Positions 8,871-19,093 of a stretch of 64,000 nt of DNA are shown here, piece after piece (position 1 is the stretch's first letter; each line of letters begins with the position of its first letter). The DNA comes from JBNIDL01 sp050108195 (GTDB lineage Bacteria > Pseudomonadota > Gammaproteobacteria > Enterobacterales > Enterobacteriaceae), in the NCBI GenBank assembly GCA_050108195.1, contig JBNIDL010000001.1, positions 248,001 through 312,000 on the forward strand. The letters are read 5' to 3'. The notes beneath the pieces were generated by a model that was not told where the DNA came from, did not search any database, and saw only the letters and a program-made list of their open reading frames with translations. Both the position numbers and the translations under genes were made by a program.

Positions 8871-10138
8871 AATTTAAAAAATAATTTAAAAAAATTTGGA
8901 AATGTTTTATTTACACATATGTAATTTTTAATATTTACACAAACTTTAAATAGAGAAATTAAAGAAAAACACATTGCTATTCTATGATCATTATATGTAT
9001 TTATACTTATATTTCTATTTAATTTGTCTAAAGGATAAATATATAAATTATTTTTTTTTAATTTTATTTTCACCCCAATTTTTTTTAACTCATTGCATAC
9101 TGATAATAATCTGTTTGATTCCTTTTTTTTCCATACATGTGTATTTTTTACTAAAGTTACTTTATTTTCTGTAGAAAACAAAGAAAGAATTGATAAAGTT
9201 ATAGAAGAATCAGGAATATCTTTAGCATTTATATTAACTTTTTTTATTTTACTTTTTCTACATTCTATATAATTTAATCCATATTTTACGTTTATACCCA
9301 TATTTTCTAAATAGTTTATAAATTTAGTTTCTCCTTGTGTATTTAAATTATTTATTCCGTAAACTCTAACTTTTCCTTTTATAGCACCGGCAGATAAAAA
9401 ATAGGAAGCATTAGATATATCGCCATCTAAAATTAAATTTCCAGGAGAAGTATATTTATTACGTCCTAAAATTTCGAAATATTTATATTTATAATTTTTT
9501 ACTGTTACACCAAATATTTTCATTAAATTAATTGTCATTTTAATGTATGAAGAAGATGTTATTTTCTTATTTATTATGTAACTCCTTTTCGGAAATAATG
9601 GCAACGATATTAACAAAGAACTTAAAAATTGGCTAGAAATCGAAGAATTTACTTCAATTTTACCTCCATTGCATTTTCCAAATATTTTTATTGGTAAATT
9701 TTTACTTTTAGATAAAAATTTAATTTTTGAACCACTTTTTTTTAAAGAATTCACTAAATCAAATATAGGTCTTTTTCTCATTTCTTTTTTCGAGTCTACT
9801 ATTACATTATTTGTATTTATACACAACATACTTATTAATAATCTTACTCCAAGACCTGAATTTCCTAAAAACAATTTATGAGAATTACATTTAGGTCCAT
9901 TTCCTTTTCCTAAAATTAAACAAATTTTTTTATTTTTAGATAAAAAAAAATTAATTCCAATTTTTTTTAATGCTTTAAGTACGTAAAAAACATCTTCACA
10001 GTAATGAAAATTTAATATTTTAGTATTTCCAATTGCCATAGAAGCTATAAGTAAAGCCCTTATCGTTAAACTCTTAGAGCTGTGTATCTGAATTATTCCT
10101 TTAAATTTTTTTACAGGTTTTATTCTAATATCTTTCAT
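8861..10138 (-). CDS. aroA: 5-enolpyruvylshikimate-3-phosphate synthase
   Basis: Sixth step of the shikimate pathway to chorismate, the precursor of folate, aromatic amino acids and ubiquinone (the substrate of the Cyo oxidase encoded at 51549-56141). It has 425 residues against 427 in E. coli. Active-site motifs are kept: HSSKSLTIRALL near residue 20, LGNSGLGVRLL near 95, DIPDSS near 310 and NTYNDHRIAMCFSL near 380. The LGNAGTAMRPL loop is changed to LGNSGLGVRLL but keeps its Arg. It is 12 bases from serC, as in the E. coli serC-aroA operon. Confidence 0.95.
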   Translation of the reverse strand: MKDIRIKPVKKFKGIIQIHSSKSLTIRALLIASMAIGNTKILNFHYCEDVFYVLKALKKIGINFFLSKNKKICLILGKGNGPKCNSHKLFLGNSGLGVRLLISMLCINTNNVIVDSKKEMRKRPIFDLVNSLKKSGSKIKFLSKSKNLPIKIFGKCNGGKIEVNSSISSQFLSSLLISLPLFPKRSYIINKKITSSSYIKMTINLMKIFGVTVKNYKYKYFEILGRNKYTSPGNLILDGDISNASYFLSAGAIKGKVRVYGINNLNTQGETKFINYLENMGINVKYGLNYIECRKSKIKKVNINAKDIPDSSITLSILSLFSTENKVTLVKNTHVWKKKESNRLLSVCNELKKIGVKIKLKKNNLYIYPLDKLNRNISINTYNDHRIAMCFSLISLFKVCVNIKNYICVNKTFPNFFKLFFKLCK

Positions 10139-10150
10139 AAATTTATCTTA

Positions 10151-11251
10151 TCAAAAATTAATATAAACTTTTGCAAATTCGTCCATAAATTTAGAAATTT
10201 TTTTTGCGCCTTTAATTGTCATAGCATTATATAATGAAATTCTAATACCTCCTATAGCTTTATGTCCATTTAAAAAATAAAATCCATTGTTCTTAGATTC
10301 AATAAAAAATTTTTTTTCTAAATTTTTATTTTTAATTTTAAAAACTATATTAGTTAATGATCTATTTTCAGTGCTTATATCATTTATATAAATTTTATTT
10401 TTATCTATAACATCGTATATAAGTTTTGCTTTTTTTTTATTTACTTTTTGTATTTTTTTTATACCACCTTTTTTTTTTATCCATTTACATATAAGCCAAG
10501 CTACATACCAAGAAAATGTAGAAGGTGTGTTAAATAGAGAATTATTTCTGGATATGCAATGGTAACTTAAAAAAGAAGGTACATTTTTTTTATTTTTTAT
10601 TATTTTTTTTTTTATAATAACTAAAGTAAATCCTGGTATACCTATATTTTTTTGAGAACAAGCATATATTACATCAAAATATTTAACTTTTATATTTTTT
10701 GAAAGTATAATAGAAGACAAATCCGCTACTATGATATTTTTTAAAAAATTTGGTTTTTCATATATTGAAATACCATTAGCTGTTTCATTTAAACAATAAT
10801 GAATATAAGATGTATTTGGTGATATATTCCAATATTTCATTTTTTTTACTGATACCTTTCCTAAATTGTTTTTATAAATTACGTCTGATATATTTATATT
10901 GCAATACTTTTTCGCTTCATTTATAGCTTGTAATGACCAATATCCACTATTTATATAGTCAGCGCAATTATTCCTATTTAACAAATTCATAGGTATAGCT
11001 GAAAATTGAGCTCTAGCTCCTCCATGCAAAAACAAAATTTCATAAGTTTTTGGTACTTTAATTATTTCTATCAAAAAATTTTTTAACTCTGAGGCGATTT
11101 TTAAGAAATTTTTATTTCTATGACTTATTTCCATAATTGAACATCCTAAATTGTTCCAGTTATATAGATCTTTTTTTATCTTATATAAAATTTCTAATGG
11201 TAAAGTAGAAGGACCAGGGCTAAAATTAAATACTCTATTTATTTTTTTCAT
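10151..11251 (-). CDS. serC: Phosphoserine / phosphohydroxythreonine aminotransferase
   Basis: PLP enzyme of serine synthesis that also makes 4-phosphohydroxythreonine for pyridoxal phosphate. The second role suits a vitamin-making symbiont and feeds the PLP enzymes BioA and BioF. It has 366 residues (E. coli 362). FNFSPGPSTLP at the N-terminus is characteristic. The PLP lysine is K201 in the SQKNIGIPG motif, and HGGARAQFSAIPMNLL binds the cofactor phosphate. It starts 11 bases after serS. Confidence 0.95.
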   Translation of the reverse strand: MKKINRVFNFSPGPSTLPLEILYKIKKDLYNWNNLGCSIMEISHRNKNFLKIASELKNFLIEIIKVPKTYEILFLHGGARAQFSAIPMNLLNRNNCADYINSGYWSLQAINEAKKYCNINISDVIYKNNLGKVSVKKMKYWNISPNTSYIHYCLNETANGISIYEKPNFLKNIIVADLSSIILSKNIKVKYFDVIYACSQKNIGIPGFTLVIIKKKIIKNKKNVPSFLSYHCISRNNSLFNTPSTFSWYVAWLICKWIKKKGGIKKIQKVNKKKAKLIYDVIDKNKIYINDISTENRSLTNIVFKIKNKNLEKKFFIESKNNGFYFLNGHKAIGGIRISLYNAMTIKGAKKISKFMDEFAKVYINF

Positions 11252-11262
11252 TTATTAAATTT

Positions 11263-12543
11263 TTATATATTTATTTTATTAGATTTCATATATGGTAATA
11301 ATACAGAAGGTACTTTTATTTTATTTTTTGTTTGATAATTTTCTAATATTGCTATTATTACTCTGCTTATAGCTAATCCAGATCCATTTACTGCATGCAA
11401 AAATTCTGATTTTTTATTTTTCGAATTTTTAAATTTTGCTAAAATTCTTCTAGTTTGAAAATCAGATGTATTAGAACATGAGGATACTTCACAATACATA
11501 TTAGATGCAGGAAGCCAAACTTCTAAATCATATGTTTTACAGGAAGAAAAGCTCATTTCTCCAGTGCATAAAAGAGTTTTTCTATAAGGTAGTTTTAGTA
11601 ATTTTAGTATATTTTCTGCATGTTTTGTAATTTCTTCTAATGCTTTCATAGATTTTTCAGGATGTACTATTTGAACAATTTCTACTTTTTCAAATTGATT
11701 TGTTCTTATTAATCCACTGTTTTTTTTACCATAGTTTTTTGATTCATATCTAAAACATGGACTATGTGCAACCATTTTTATTGGCAATAATTTTTCTTCA
11801 ATAATTATATCTCTCATAAGATTTACTAAAGGGACTTCTGCTGTTGGAATTAAATAATGATTTAAATCATTATTTCTTTTGTCTGTTATACTAAATAGAT
11901 TGTTATTAAAATTAGGAAGTTGTCCAGTTCCATATAATGACTTTTTTTTAACTATATATGGAAGATAGTATTCTTTATAACCATGTTTTTCTGTATGTAT
12001 ATCTAACATGAATTGAATTAGAGATCTTTGTAATTTAGCAAGGTTTCCTTTCATTACTAAAAAGTTTTTTCCAGAAATTTTTATAGCATCATCTATTCTA
12101 AGATCCCCTGTATTTTTACAAATATCCATATGATTTAACTTTGAACAATTTTTTTTTTTAACTTTGAATTTGTAAATTTCTACATTATCTTTTCTTGAGT
12201 TACCAATAGGAACATTATCATCTGGAATATTTGGTAAAGAAAACAAATATTTTTTTAACTTTTTTTTTTCTAAATTTAGCTTTTTTTTGATTATTTTTAT
12301 TATTTTGTTTATTTTTACAACTTTTTTTTTTAAAAAAGTTAAATCTTCTTTAATTTCTTTTTTTTTTAAAAATAACTTTGACTTAATATTTCTAATTGAT
12401 TGCAGTTTTTCTAATTTTATTTGTAATTTTCTGTTTTTTTTTTCTATTTCTCTAAATTTTTTTATATCTAATAAAAAGTTTCTTTTATTTAATTTTTTAG
12501 ATATTAATTTTATATTAGACTTTAAAAATTTTATATTTATCAT
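11263..12543 (-). CDS. serS: Seryl-tRNA synthetase
   Basis: Class II synthetase for serine. It has 426 residues (E. coli 430). Residues 1-105 form the Lys-rich coiled-coil arm that grips the long variable arm of tRNA-Ser. Motif 2 (FRYESKNYG...GLIRTNQFEKVE) and motif 3 (NGSGLAISRVIIAILENYQ) are intact. The arm is encoded by very A-rich DNA, including an 11-base run at about 12260-12270. Its only tRNA-Ser substrate in this window (2243-2330) has an unusual discriminator base. Confidence 0.95.
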   Translation of the reverse strand: MINIKFLKSNIKLISKKLNKRNFLLDIKKFREIEKKNRKLQIKLEKLQSIRNIKSKLFLKKKEIKEDLTFLKKKVVKINKIIKIIKKKLNLEKKKLKKYLFSLPNIPDDNVPIGNSRKDNVEIYKFKVKKKNCSKLNHMDICKNTGDLRIDDAIKISGKNFLVMKGNLAKLQRSLIQFMLDIHTEKHGYKEYYLPYIVKKKSLYGTGQLPNFNNNLFSITDKRNNDLNHYLIPTAEVPLVNLMRDIIIEEKLLPIKMVAHSPCFRYESKNYGKKNSGLIRTNQFEKVEIVQIVHPEKSMKALEEITKHAENILKLLKLPYRKTLLCTGEMSFSSCKTYDLEVWLPASNMYCEVSSCSNTSDFQTRRILAKFKNSKNKKSEFLHAVNGSGLAISRVIIAILENYQTKNKIKVPSVLLPYMKSNKINI

Positions 12544-12661
12544 AAATTAATTTATTATAATTACTTCTGCTAAGTTAAATATATAATAATATATTGTATT
12601 ACAAAAGAATAAATATTAAAACATATTTAGTATTTTATTAATCAAATAAAGTAGGTGTTAA

Positions 12662-12877
12662 ATGTTAAAAAAAAATATAGAAGCTAAAGGTATAGTTATT
12701 GAAACATTACCAAATACAACGTTTAAAGTAAAATTAGAAAATAATAATATAATACTTGCTTATATTTCTGGTAAAATAAGAAAAAATTATATTAGAATTT
12801 TAACTGGCGATTCAGTTACAGTAGAATTGACACCTTATGATAAAAATAGGGGAAGAATAATTTTTAGGAACAAATAA
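12662..12877 (+). CDS. infA: Translation initiation factor IF-1
   Basis: A 71-residue single OB-fold protein that binds the 30S A site. [30 protein letters not shown] and [16 protein letters not shown] are near-identical to E. coli IF-1. A TAGGTG site precedes the ATG. It is divergent from serS, with 118 bases between them that must hold both promoters; I cannot place the elements with confidence. Confidence 0.97.
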   Translation: MLKKNIEAKGIVIETLPNTTFKVKLENNNIILAYISGKIRKNYIRILTGDSVTVELTPYDKNRGRIIFRNK

Positions 12878-12912
12878 TTTTTTTATTTTTTAAATATTTT
12901 TTAAAAAATTCT

Positions 12913-13173
12913 ATGTTTATTTTAATATTTGGTATACCTAATTGCATTTATTGCATTAAAGCTAAAAAATTAGCTAGAAATATATGTTCTAAAAATATTA
13001 ATTTTTTATATAAGTATGTTGATATTATAAAAAAAAATATAAAAAAAAAAAGTTTATTTGATTATATAGATAAAAACATTTACACTTTTCCTCAGATTTT
13101 CATAAATAATAAACATATAGGAGGATTTGATAATTTTTGTTATTATTTAAAGAAAAAAAAAATAATTTTTTAA
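12913..13173 (+). CDS. grxA: Glutaredoxin 1-like
   Basis: An 86-residue thioredoxin-fold dithiol glutaredoxin, probably glutathione-dependent. C11 and C14 are both present, but the active site reads CIYC instead of the usual CPYC. FPQIFINNKHIGG carries the cis-proline and the glutathione-binding segment and fits GrxA (85 residues in E. coli). An 11-base A run (13041-13051) lies inside the gene. Its stop overlaps the end of the converging bioD gene by four bases. Confidence 0.88.
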   Translation: MFILIFGIPNCIYCIKAKKLARNICSKNINFLYKYVDIIKKNIKKKSLFDYIDKNIYTFPQIFINNKHIGGFDNFCYYLKKKKIIF

Positions 13174-13838
13174 ATTATACTTTTTATTTTTATATATTTA
13201 GATATATTTTCAATTTTTTTATTTTTAATATAAGGAATTATTCCAATACAAGGAAAGTCTATTTTTTTTTTTAAAGTTTTTAAATAATCTAATTTATATT
13301 TCATTTTTTTATCTACAAAATTTGCTATCCATCCAGTAATTTTTTTTTTTAAATTTATCATCGAATCTATTGTTAGTAAAGTATGATTTATACATCCTAC
13401 TTTTATTCCTACAACTAATATTACTGACATTCTTTTACTAAAAATTATATCGTAACAATATTGATTGTTATTTATTGGTGTTTTCCAACCTCCAATTCCT
13501 TCTATTATTAGAAAATCTGAAATTTTTTTTAATTTTTTTATTTTGTATATTATTTCATTTAGCATAACTTCTTTTTTTTCAATAAAAGAAGCAATATTTG
13601 GAGATGTAGGATTTTTAAAAGAAAAAGAGTTTATTTGATGATATTTTAGTTTTAAATTACTAAATTTTAAAAGATTTACAACATCCTTATTTTTTCCATT
13701 TTTGTTTATTCCAGTAGAAATTGGCTTGCAACCTATAACTTTATGCTCCCCTTTTGCAATTTTATTTAATATAGCACAAGATATTAAAGTTTTTCCAACA
13801 TTTGTATCAGTGCCTGTTATGAATATTACTTTTTTCAT
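13170..13838 (-). CDS. bioD: Dethiobiotin synthetase
   Basis: Penultimate step of biotin synthesis: ATP-dependent ureido-ring closure of 7,8-diaminopelargonate with CO2. It has 222 residues. The P-loop GTDTNVGKT begins at residue 9, and IIEGIGGWKTPI is the conserved loop around the Mg/substrate site. It is the last gene of the bioB-bioF-bioC-bioD unit. Its ATG overlaps the bioC stop by four bases, so translation is probably coupled. Confidence 0.94.
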   Translation of the reverse strand: MKKVIFITGTDTNVGKTLISCAILNKIAKGEHKVIGCKPISTGINKNGKNKDVVNLLKFSNLKLKYHQINSFSFKNPTSPNIASFIEKKEVMLNEIIYKIKKLKKISDFLIIEGIGGWKTPINNNQYCYDIIFSKRMSVILVVGIKVGCINHTLLTIDSMINLKKKITGWIANFVDKKMKYKLDYLKTLKKKIDFPCIGIIPYIKNKKIENISKYIKIKSII

Positions 13839-14608
13839 TTAAATAATATACCATATATTATATTGTAGCTTATAGGAAATTTGCTATTGTTCTTTTTCCA
13901 ATTTAATTCTAATTTATTTATTTTTCTTTTTGTAGTCAATCCTTTATAAGAGTTTCCATATAGATAATTCGCTCCTATTTTTTTTATAGAAAAAAATAAA
14001 TCAAAAATATTTTTATAATATATAGTTTTTATTTTGTTTATAAAAATAAAATTATTGTAAAGTTTAAATATGTTTTTGACTTCATCATAACTTAACAAAG
14101 AATTTATATGATTATAATTATCTATTTTACTCCATGCTTCTTTTAACTCTATTAAACTTCCTTCAATCAATGTTGAAATAGCTATTATTCCTCCAGGATT
14201 TATAAATTCAAAAAAGTTTGATATTACTTTAGATAAATTTTTGCACCATTGAACTGCAAGATTACTAAAAATGATATCAAATTTCATATTTTTGAAAGAA
14301 ATATTTTCTATATCTCCTAATATGTATAAATTAGCTGAATTTTTATTTTTTGCATATTTTATCATAGATAAAGATATATCTAATGCTACTACAAAATTTT
14401 TTTTATTTTTCCAATATCTGCTAAAAATACCAGTTCCACATCCAGCGTCTAATACTTTCTTTTTAGATATTTTTCCAATTATTTTGCATAATTCCATTCC
14501 GCACTTTTTCTGAAAATGAGCGTATTTGTTATAGTTAATAACTTCTTTATCGAAAGACTTCGCAATTTTTAGTTTATAATTAACTGAAGTATTTTTTATC
14601 TTTTGCAT
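13835..14608 (-). CDS. bioC: Malonyl-ACP O-methyltransferase
   Basis: SAM-dependent methylation of malonyl-ACP that disguises it for fatty-acid synthase elongation to the pimeloyl moiety of biotin. It has 257 residues. SAM motif I is VLDAGCGTGIFSRYW (about 55-69), and SNLAVQWCKNL is the BioC-typical post-II segment. The partner esterase BioH or an equivalent is not in the window. It overlaps bioF by 29 bases upstream and bioD by four downstream. Confidence 0.93.
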   Translation of the reverse strand: MQKIKNTSVNYKLKIAKSFDKEVINYNKYAHFQKKCGMELCKIIGKISKKKVLDAGCGTGIFSRYWKNKKNFVVALDISLSMIKYAKNKNSANLYILGDIENISFKNMKFDIIFSNLAVQWCKNLSKVISNFFEFINPGGIIAISTLIEGSLIELKEAWSKIDNYNHINSLLSYDEVKNIFKLYNNFIFINKIKTIYYKNIFDLFFSIKKIGANYLYGNSYKGLTTKRKINKLELNWKKNNSKFPISYNIIYGILFK

Positions 14609-15764
14609 GTTTTAAAATATTTAATAGTATTTCAATATCACTTTTGCTATGCATAGATGTCAATGTTATTCTTATTCTTGACGTATTGATAGGAACAGTT
14701 GGAGGGCAGATAGCATTTATCCAAATTCCGTTTTTTTTTAAGAATTTAGTCAATTTAATTGTTTTTTTATTATCACCAATAATTATAGATTGTATGTGAC
14801 TTTCTTTATTAATTGAATTTATTCCTATATTTTCTATTCCCTTTTTAAATATTTTTATGTTTTTTGATAAATTTTTTCTCAATTTTACACTTTTTTTTAT
14901 TTCTCTTATAGATTTATATATACTAGCTAATTGAAAAGTAGGAATAGAAGTACTATAAATTAATTTTGATGAAAATTGTATTAAATAATTTGCTATTGTT
15001 TCATTACATAAAACTGCACCACCTGATGTTCCTAAAGCTTTGCTAAAAGTTAGTATCAACAAATCTGGGTGACATTTTAATTTTTCGGTATAACCTTTAC
15101 CTTCTTTACCCACTACACCGAATCCATGTGCGTCATCTATTAATAATAGAGAATTGTTTCTTATTGATATCTCTCTTATTTTATTTAAAGGCGCTATGTC
15201 ACCATCCATACTAAATATTCCTTCTGTTACTATTAGTTTGTTTAAGTTTATTTTTTTAGATATTTTGTCTAATTTTATTAAATCGTTATGGTTGAATCTA
15301 ATTAACTTAGATTTTATTTTTAATGCTGTATGTAATAAAGAAGCATGACTTAATTTATCTGCAATTATGCAAAAATTTTTAAAATTAAATAATGTTTCTA
15401 TTACAGACTGATTTGCATCAAACCCAGAATTAAACAATATGGCTTTTGAATAATTGAACCATTTTGCTAAATATTTTTCTATTTTTTTTTGTAATGGATT
15501 ATATCCAACTATGTGTGTAGAACTGCATGATCCAATTCCATATTTAATTAAATATTTTTTAGAATAATTGATTATTTTAAGGTTTCTTGACAAACCTAAA
15601 TAATTATTAGTGGAAAAATTTAAATATTTTTTTCCTTTATATTTTATTATTTTGAAATCTCCATTTAATATAGATTTTCTTTTTCTATAGTTTAAAGATA
15701 TTTTTCTTTCTTTTATTTTCTTTTTTATTTTATAAATAAAATTTCTATTTTTATGAGGCATCAT
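14580..15764 (-). CDS. bioF: 8-amino-7-oxononanoate synthase
   Basis: PLP enzyme that condenses pimeloyl-ACP with alanine. [28 protein letters not shown] and the PLP-lysine motif [11 protein letters not shown] are conserved. I use the ATG at 15764 (the first of two adjacent ATGs, just inside the end of bioB). It gives an N-terminus of family length, about 394 residues, and only a 14-base overlap. An upstream in-frame ATG at 15797 would add 11 Lys/Met-rich residues. Neither has a clear Shine-Dalgarno site. Confidence 0.93.
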   Translation of the reverse strand: MMPHKNRNFIYKIKKKIKERKISLNYRKRKSILNGDFKIIKYKGKKYLNFSTNNYLGLSRNLKIINYSKKYLIKYGIGSCSSTHIVGYNPLQKKIEKYLAKWFNYSKAILFNSGFDANQSVIETLFNFKNFCIIADKLSHASLLHTALKIKSKLIRFNHNDLIKLDKISKKINLNKLIVTEGIFSMDGDIAPLNKIREISIRNNSLLLIDDAHGFGVVGKEGKGYTEKLKCHPDLLILTFSKALGTSGGAVLCNETIANYLIQFSSKLIYSTSIPTFQLASIYKSIREIKKSVKLRKNLSKNIKIFKKGIENIGINSINKESHIQSIIIGDNKKTIKLTKFLKKNGIWINAICPPTVPINTSRIRITLTSMHSKSDIEILLNILKHAKDKKYFS

Positions 15765-16755
15765 AATATTTGATTTCATTTTTTTTGTTTTCTTCAACTT
15801 TTGTTTTTTTTAAATTTGTTTTTATTCCTAGTTTTTTAAATAATATATTATCTTTTTTTTCTTTAACATTTTTTGTTGTTAATAATTTACATCCGTAAAA
15901 AATAGAATTTGCTCCAGCAATAAAACACAATACCTGTGATTGTTCATTCATTTCTTCTCTTCCAGCAGATAATCTAATATACGATTTAGGCATCATTATT
16001 CTAGCTGTAGCAATTATACGAATAAAATCAAAAATATCTACTATAGATTTTTCATTTTCTAATTTTGTTCCTTTTACTTTAACTAACATATTTATTGGAA
16101 CACTTTCTGGTTGTTTATCCAAATTTGCTAATTGAATTAACATTTCACAACGATCATTTAGATCCTCACCTAATCCTATTATACCTCCAGAGCAAACTTT
16201 TATTCCTGATTTTCTAACATTATCTATAGTTTTTAGTCTGTCTTTATAATTTCTAGTAGAAATTATATTTTTATAGAATTTTGGAGAAGTATCTATATTA
16301 TGGTTATAGTAGTCTAATCCAGCTTTGCATAATTTTTCAGCTTGTTTTTTATTTAACATCCCTAAAGTCATGCATGTCTCTAATCCTATTGATTTTACGT
16401 TTTTTATTATTTTTTCTATTTTTGGAATATCTTTTTCTTTAGGATTCCTCCAAGCCGCTCCCATACAAAATCTTGTTACACCGGAATTTTTAGCTTTTTT
16501 GGCATATTTTATAATATTTTTTAGATTCATTAATTTTTCTTTTTTTATTTTAGATTTACTTCTGGCGCTTTGCGGGCAATATTTACAATCTTCTGGACAC
16601 ATACCTGTTTTTATAGAAATTAAACTACTCAATTGTATTTCGTTAGGTTTAAAGTTTTTTCTATGTATTTTTTGGGCTTTATATATTAAATTTAAAAAAG
16701 GTGTATCAAAAATCTTTTTTACTTCTTCTAAATTCCATTTTTTATTTTTTTTCAT
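15751..16755 (-). CDS. bioB: Biotin synthase (radical SAM)
   Basis: Inserts sulfur into dethiobiotin. It has 334 residues (E. coli 346). The radical-SAM Fe4S4 ligands C53, C57 and C60 (CPEDCKYC) sit at the same positions as in E. coli. The Fe2S2 ligands lie in [15 protein letters not shown] and VCSGGIIG, and the Arg ligand in SAGREEM. It needs reduced flavodoxin, for which FldA is encoded at 25396-25902. It heads bioBFCD and is divergent from bioA. The C-terminal tail is Lys/Asn-rich and degraded. Confidence 0.96.
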   Translation of the reverse strand: MKKNKKWNLEEVKKIFDTPFLNLIYKAQKIHRKNFKPNEIQLSSLISIKTGMCPEDCKYCPQSARSKSKIKKEKLMNLKNIIKYAKKAKNSGVTRFCMGAAWRNPKEKDIPKIEKIIKNVKSIGLETCMTLGMLNKKQAEKLCKAGLDYYNHNIDTSPKFYKNIISTRNYKDRLKTIDNVRKSGIKVCSGGIIGLGEDLNDRCEMLIQLANLDKQPESVPINMLVKVKGTKLENEKSIVDIFDFIRIIATARIMMPKSYIRLSAGREEMNEQSQVLCFIAGANSIFYGCKLLTTKNVKEKKDNILFKKLGIKTNLKKTKVEENKKNEIKYYDAS

Positions 16756-16832
16756 ATTGTTTGAATCCTTTATAAATTTTTATTATTTAATTATATTATA
16801 TATTATATTAATATAAATATAGTGGGTGGTTA
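16756..16832. promoter_or_regulatory. Divergent bioB/bioA intergenic region without a recognisable bio operator
   Basis: This 77-base region must drive bioBFCD leftward and bioA rightward. In E. coli the equivalent space holds a 40-bp BirA-biotin operator with imperfect TTGTAAACC / GGTTTACAA halves. Here the sequence is almost only A and T and no such inverted repeat is visible. TATATTATAT-like stretches (16794-16812) could serve as -10 elements in either direction. Confidence 0.45.
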
Positions 16833-18122
16833 ATGAACGATAAAGATATTTTTTTTGATAGAAAACACATATGGCATCCTTATGATTCAATTACGAATCC
16901 ATTTTATAATCAATATGTAATTTCTGCTAATAAATGTAAAATTAAATTAAAAAATGGCAAAGAAATAATTGATGGTATGTCTTCTTGGTGGACTGCAATA
17001 CATGGTTATAATAATCCTGAAATAAATAAAGCTTTAATTAATCAAATAAAAAATATAAATCATATTATGTTTGGTGGAATAACACATTTACCAGCTATAA
17101 ATTTATGTAAAAAATTAATAGAAATAACTCCAAAAAATTTAGATTGTGTTTTTTTAGCTGATTCTGGATCGGTAGCAATAGAAGTTTCAATTAAGATGTC
17201 AATTCAATATTGGAAGTCATTGGGTTACAAAAAAAATAAATTTTTGTCATTTAAAAGAAGTTATCATGGAGATACATTTGGAGCAATATCTGTTTGTGAT
17301 CCTATAAATTCTATGCATAGTATTTATGGTGATTACTTATCAAAAAATTATTTTTTTGATATTTTAAAAAAAAATATAAATGATCACTGGGATAAAAATG
17401 ATGAAAAAAATCTCGTAAAAGTTTTTGAAAAACATCATAAAAAGTTGTCTGCAGTAATAATAGAGCCTATAGTTCAATCAGTTGGAGGTATGAATTTTTA
17501 TCATCCTAAATATTTAAGTATTATAAGAAAATTATGCGATTACTATAATGTTTTGTTAATTGCCGACGAAATAGCCACTGGATTTGGAAGAACTGGCAAG
17601 TTGTTTGCTTTTTTACATAGCAAAATAGTTCCTGATATCCTATGTTTAGGAAAAGCATTGACAGGTGGTACAATTACATTATCAGCAGCACTCACTACTA
17701 GAAATATAGCAGATGTTATTAGTTTTGGAAATATAGGTAAATTTATGCATGGCCCTACTTTTATGGGGAATCCTTTAGCATGTACAGCTGCATATAAAAG
17801 TATAAGAATTTTAGAAAAAAAAGACTGGAAAAAAAACATTAATAAAATAAATTTTATATTTAAAAATAAATTAAAACCTTTGATATATCATCCTATAGTA
17901 CGTGATGTTAGAATATTAGGTGCTATAGGTGTAGTAGAGACTATATACAAAATAAATTTAAATAACATACAAAAATTTTTTATAAAAAATGGAATATGGC
18001 TTCGTCCACTAAATAAAATAATATACATTATTCCACCATATATAATATCTGAAGAAGAATTAGTTCATATTATAAAAATAGTTGAATTCTCTTTAAAAAT
18101 TTCAAGTAATTTTTTCTTTTAA
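16833..18122 (+). CDS. bioA: Adenosylmethionine--8-amino-7-oxononanoate aminotransferase
   Basis: PLP transaminase that uses SAM as amino donor to make 7,8-diaminopelargonate. It has 429 residues, the same length as in E. coli. HIWHPYDS at the start, SSWWTAIHGYNNP, DSGSVAIEVSIKM and ADEIATGFGRTG are present, and K274 in LGKALTGGT is the PLP lysine at its E. coli position. A GGTGG site lies just before the ATG. It is divergently arranged with bioB, as in E. coli, but no BirA operator is visible in between. The 3' end overlaps pgl by four bases. Confidence 0.96.
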   Translation: MNDKDIFFDRKHIWHPYDSITNPFYNQYVISANKCKIKLKNGKEIIDGMSSWWTAIHGYNNPEINKALINQIKNINHIMFGGITHLPAINLCKKLIEITPKNLDCVFLADSGSVAIEVSIKMSIQYWKSLGYKKNKFLSFKRSYHGDTFGAISVCDPINSMHSIYGDYLSKNYFFDILKKNINDHWDKNDEKNLVKVFEKHHKKLSAVIIEPIVQSVGGMNFYHPKYLSIIRKLCDYYNVLLIADEIATGFGRTGKLFAFLHSKIVPDILCLGKALTGGTITLSAALTTRNIADVISFGNIGKFMHGPTFMGNPLACTAAYKSIRILEKKDWKKNINKINFIFKNKLKPLIYHPIVRDVRILGAIGVVETIYKINLNNIQKFFIKNGIWLRPLNKIIYIIPPYIISEEELVHIIKIVEFSLKISSNFFF

Positions 18123-19093
18123 AATTTTTTATTTATAATTTTTATCCAAACTGGTTCTATTCCAGTAAAATTTCTACTTTTTAAGAAAATGTTATTATTT
18201 CTTTTTTTATAAACTGATATAAAATTAGATTTTTGACCTATAACTATTATAAACTTATTTGTTTTATCTATAACAAAATTTTTAGGTGTTTTTTCTGTTT
18301 TAAATATTTTTATTAATTTTAGTTTACCTTTTTTTAAAATATTAAAAATATGTATTGTACTAGATAATCTATCAGAACAATACAAATTTTTCCCATCTTT
18401 TGAAATTTTTATGTCAGATGACCAACAATCTTTTAATTTTTTTTTAAAATATATATTGTAATTGTCTAATATTTTAATTTTTTTTTTATCCATTTTTATT
18501 AATGTAACAGTTCCTTTTAACTCATTTATAGAATAAATGTAACTTTTATTAGGATGAATAGCTATGTTTCTTGGACCAGATTTTTTAGGTAAAGAAACAA
18601 AATTTAATTTTTTTGTATCTAATTTGTTTTTTTTGTTAATTTTAAAAAAAAATATGTTATCACTTTTTAAACAAGGTATAATTAATGAATTTTTTAAAAT
18701 TTTTATTGAATGGCATCCGGGTAAATTATTTAAATATTCAGACATCTCAATTTTGTTGTCATAAATATTATATACTGATAAAGAATTAAATCTATAAGAT
18801 ACCGAATATATTTTATTATTATAATATTTTATATAAGTTGATATATCTTTTAAATTGAATATTTTAACGAAACTTAAACAAAAATTGTTCTTTATTTTTA
18901 AAATAACTAATTTAGGCTCAGGTCTAGTAGTTACATACAAAAAATTATTTTTGTTATTTATAGTAATGTCATAAATATTATATCTTATGTTTAAAATTTG
19001 TAGTAAATTAAGTTTTCCGTTTGTATTTAATTTCCAAACAAATATTTTTTTACTTTTTAAGCTTGACACATACAAAATACTTTTATTTCTCAT
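18119..19093 (-). CDS. pgl: 6-phosphogluconolactonase (YbhE type)
   Basis: Hydrolyses 6-phosphogluconolactone in the oxidative pentose phosphate pathway. It has 324 residues (E. coli 331) and the repeating strands of a seven-bladed beta-propeller. LPGCHSIKI, GPRNIAIHPNKSYIYSINEL and the C-terminal TGIEPVWIKI segment match the YbhE family. It begins inside the last 11 bases of ddlA on the same strand. The bio-pgl-gpmA order follows E. coli except for the ddlA gene in between. Confidence 0.9.
   Translation of the reverse strand: MRNKSILYVSSLKSKKIFVWKLNTNGKLNLLQILNIRYNIYDITINNKNNFLYVTTRPEPKLVILKIKNNFCLSFVKIFNLKDISTYIKYYNNKIYSVSYRFNSLSVYNIYDNKIEMSEYLNNLPGCHSIKILKNSLIIPCLKSDNIFFFKINKKNKLDTKKLNFVSLPKKSGPRNIAIHPNKSYIYSINELKGTVTLIKMDKKKIKILDNYNIYFKKKLKDCWSSDIKISKDGKNLYCSDRLSSTIHIFNILKKGKLKLIKIFKTEKTPKNFVIDKTNKFIIVIGQKSNFISVYKKRNNNIFLKSRNFTGIEPVWIKIINKKF

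Noticed and set aside
16325..16816. 163-codon + frame opposite bioB
   Set aside because: Antisense to bioB through its conserved core and into the bio intergenic region; hydrophobic only because of reverse-read A/T-rich codons.
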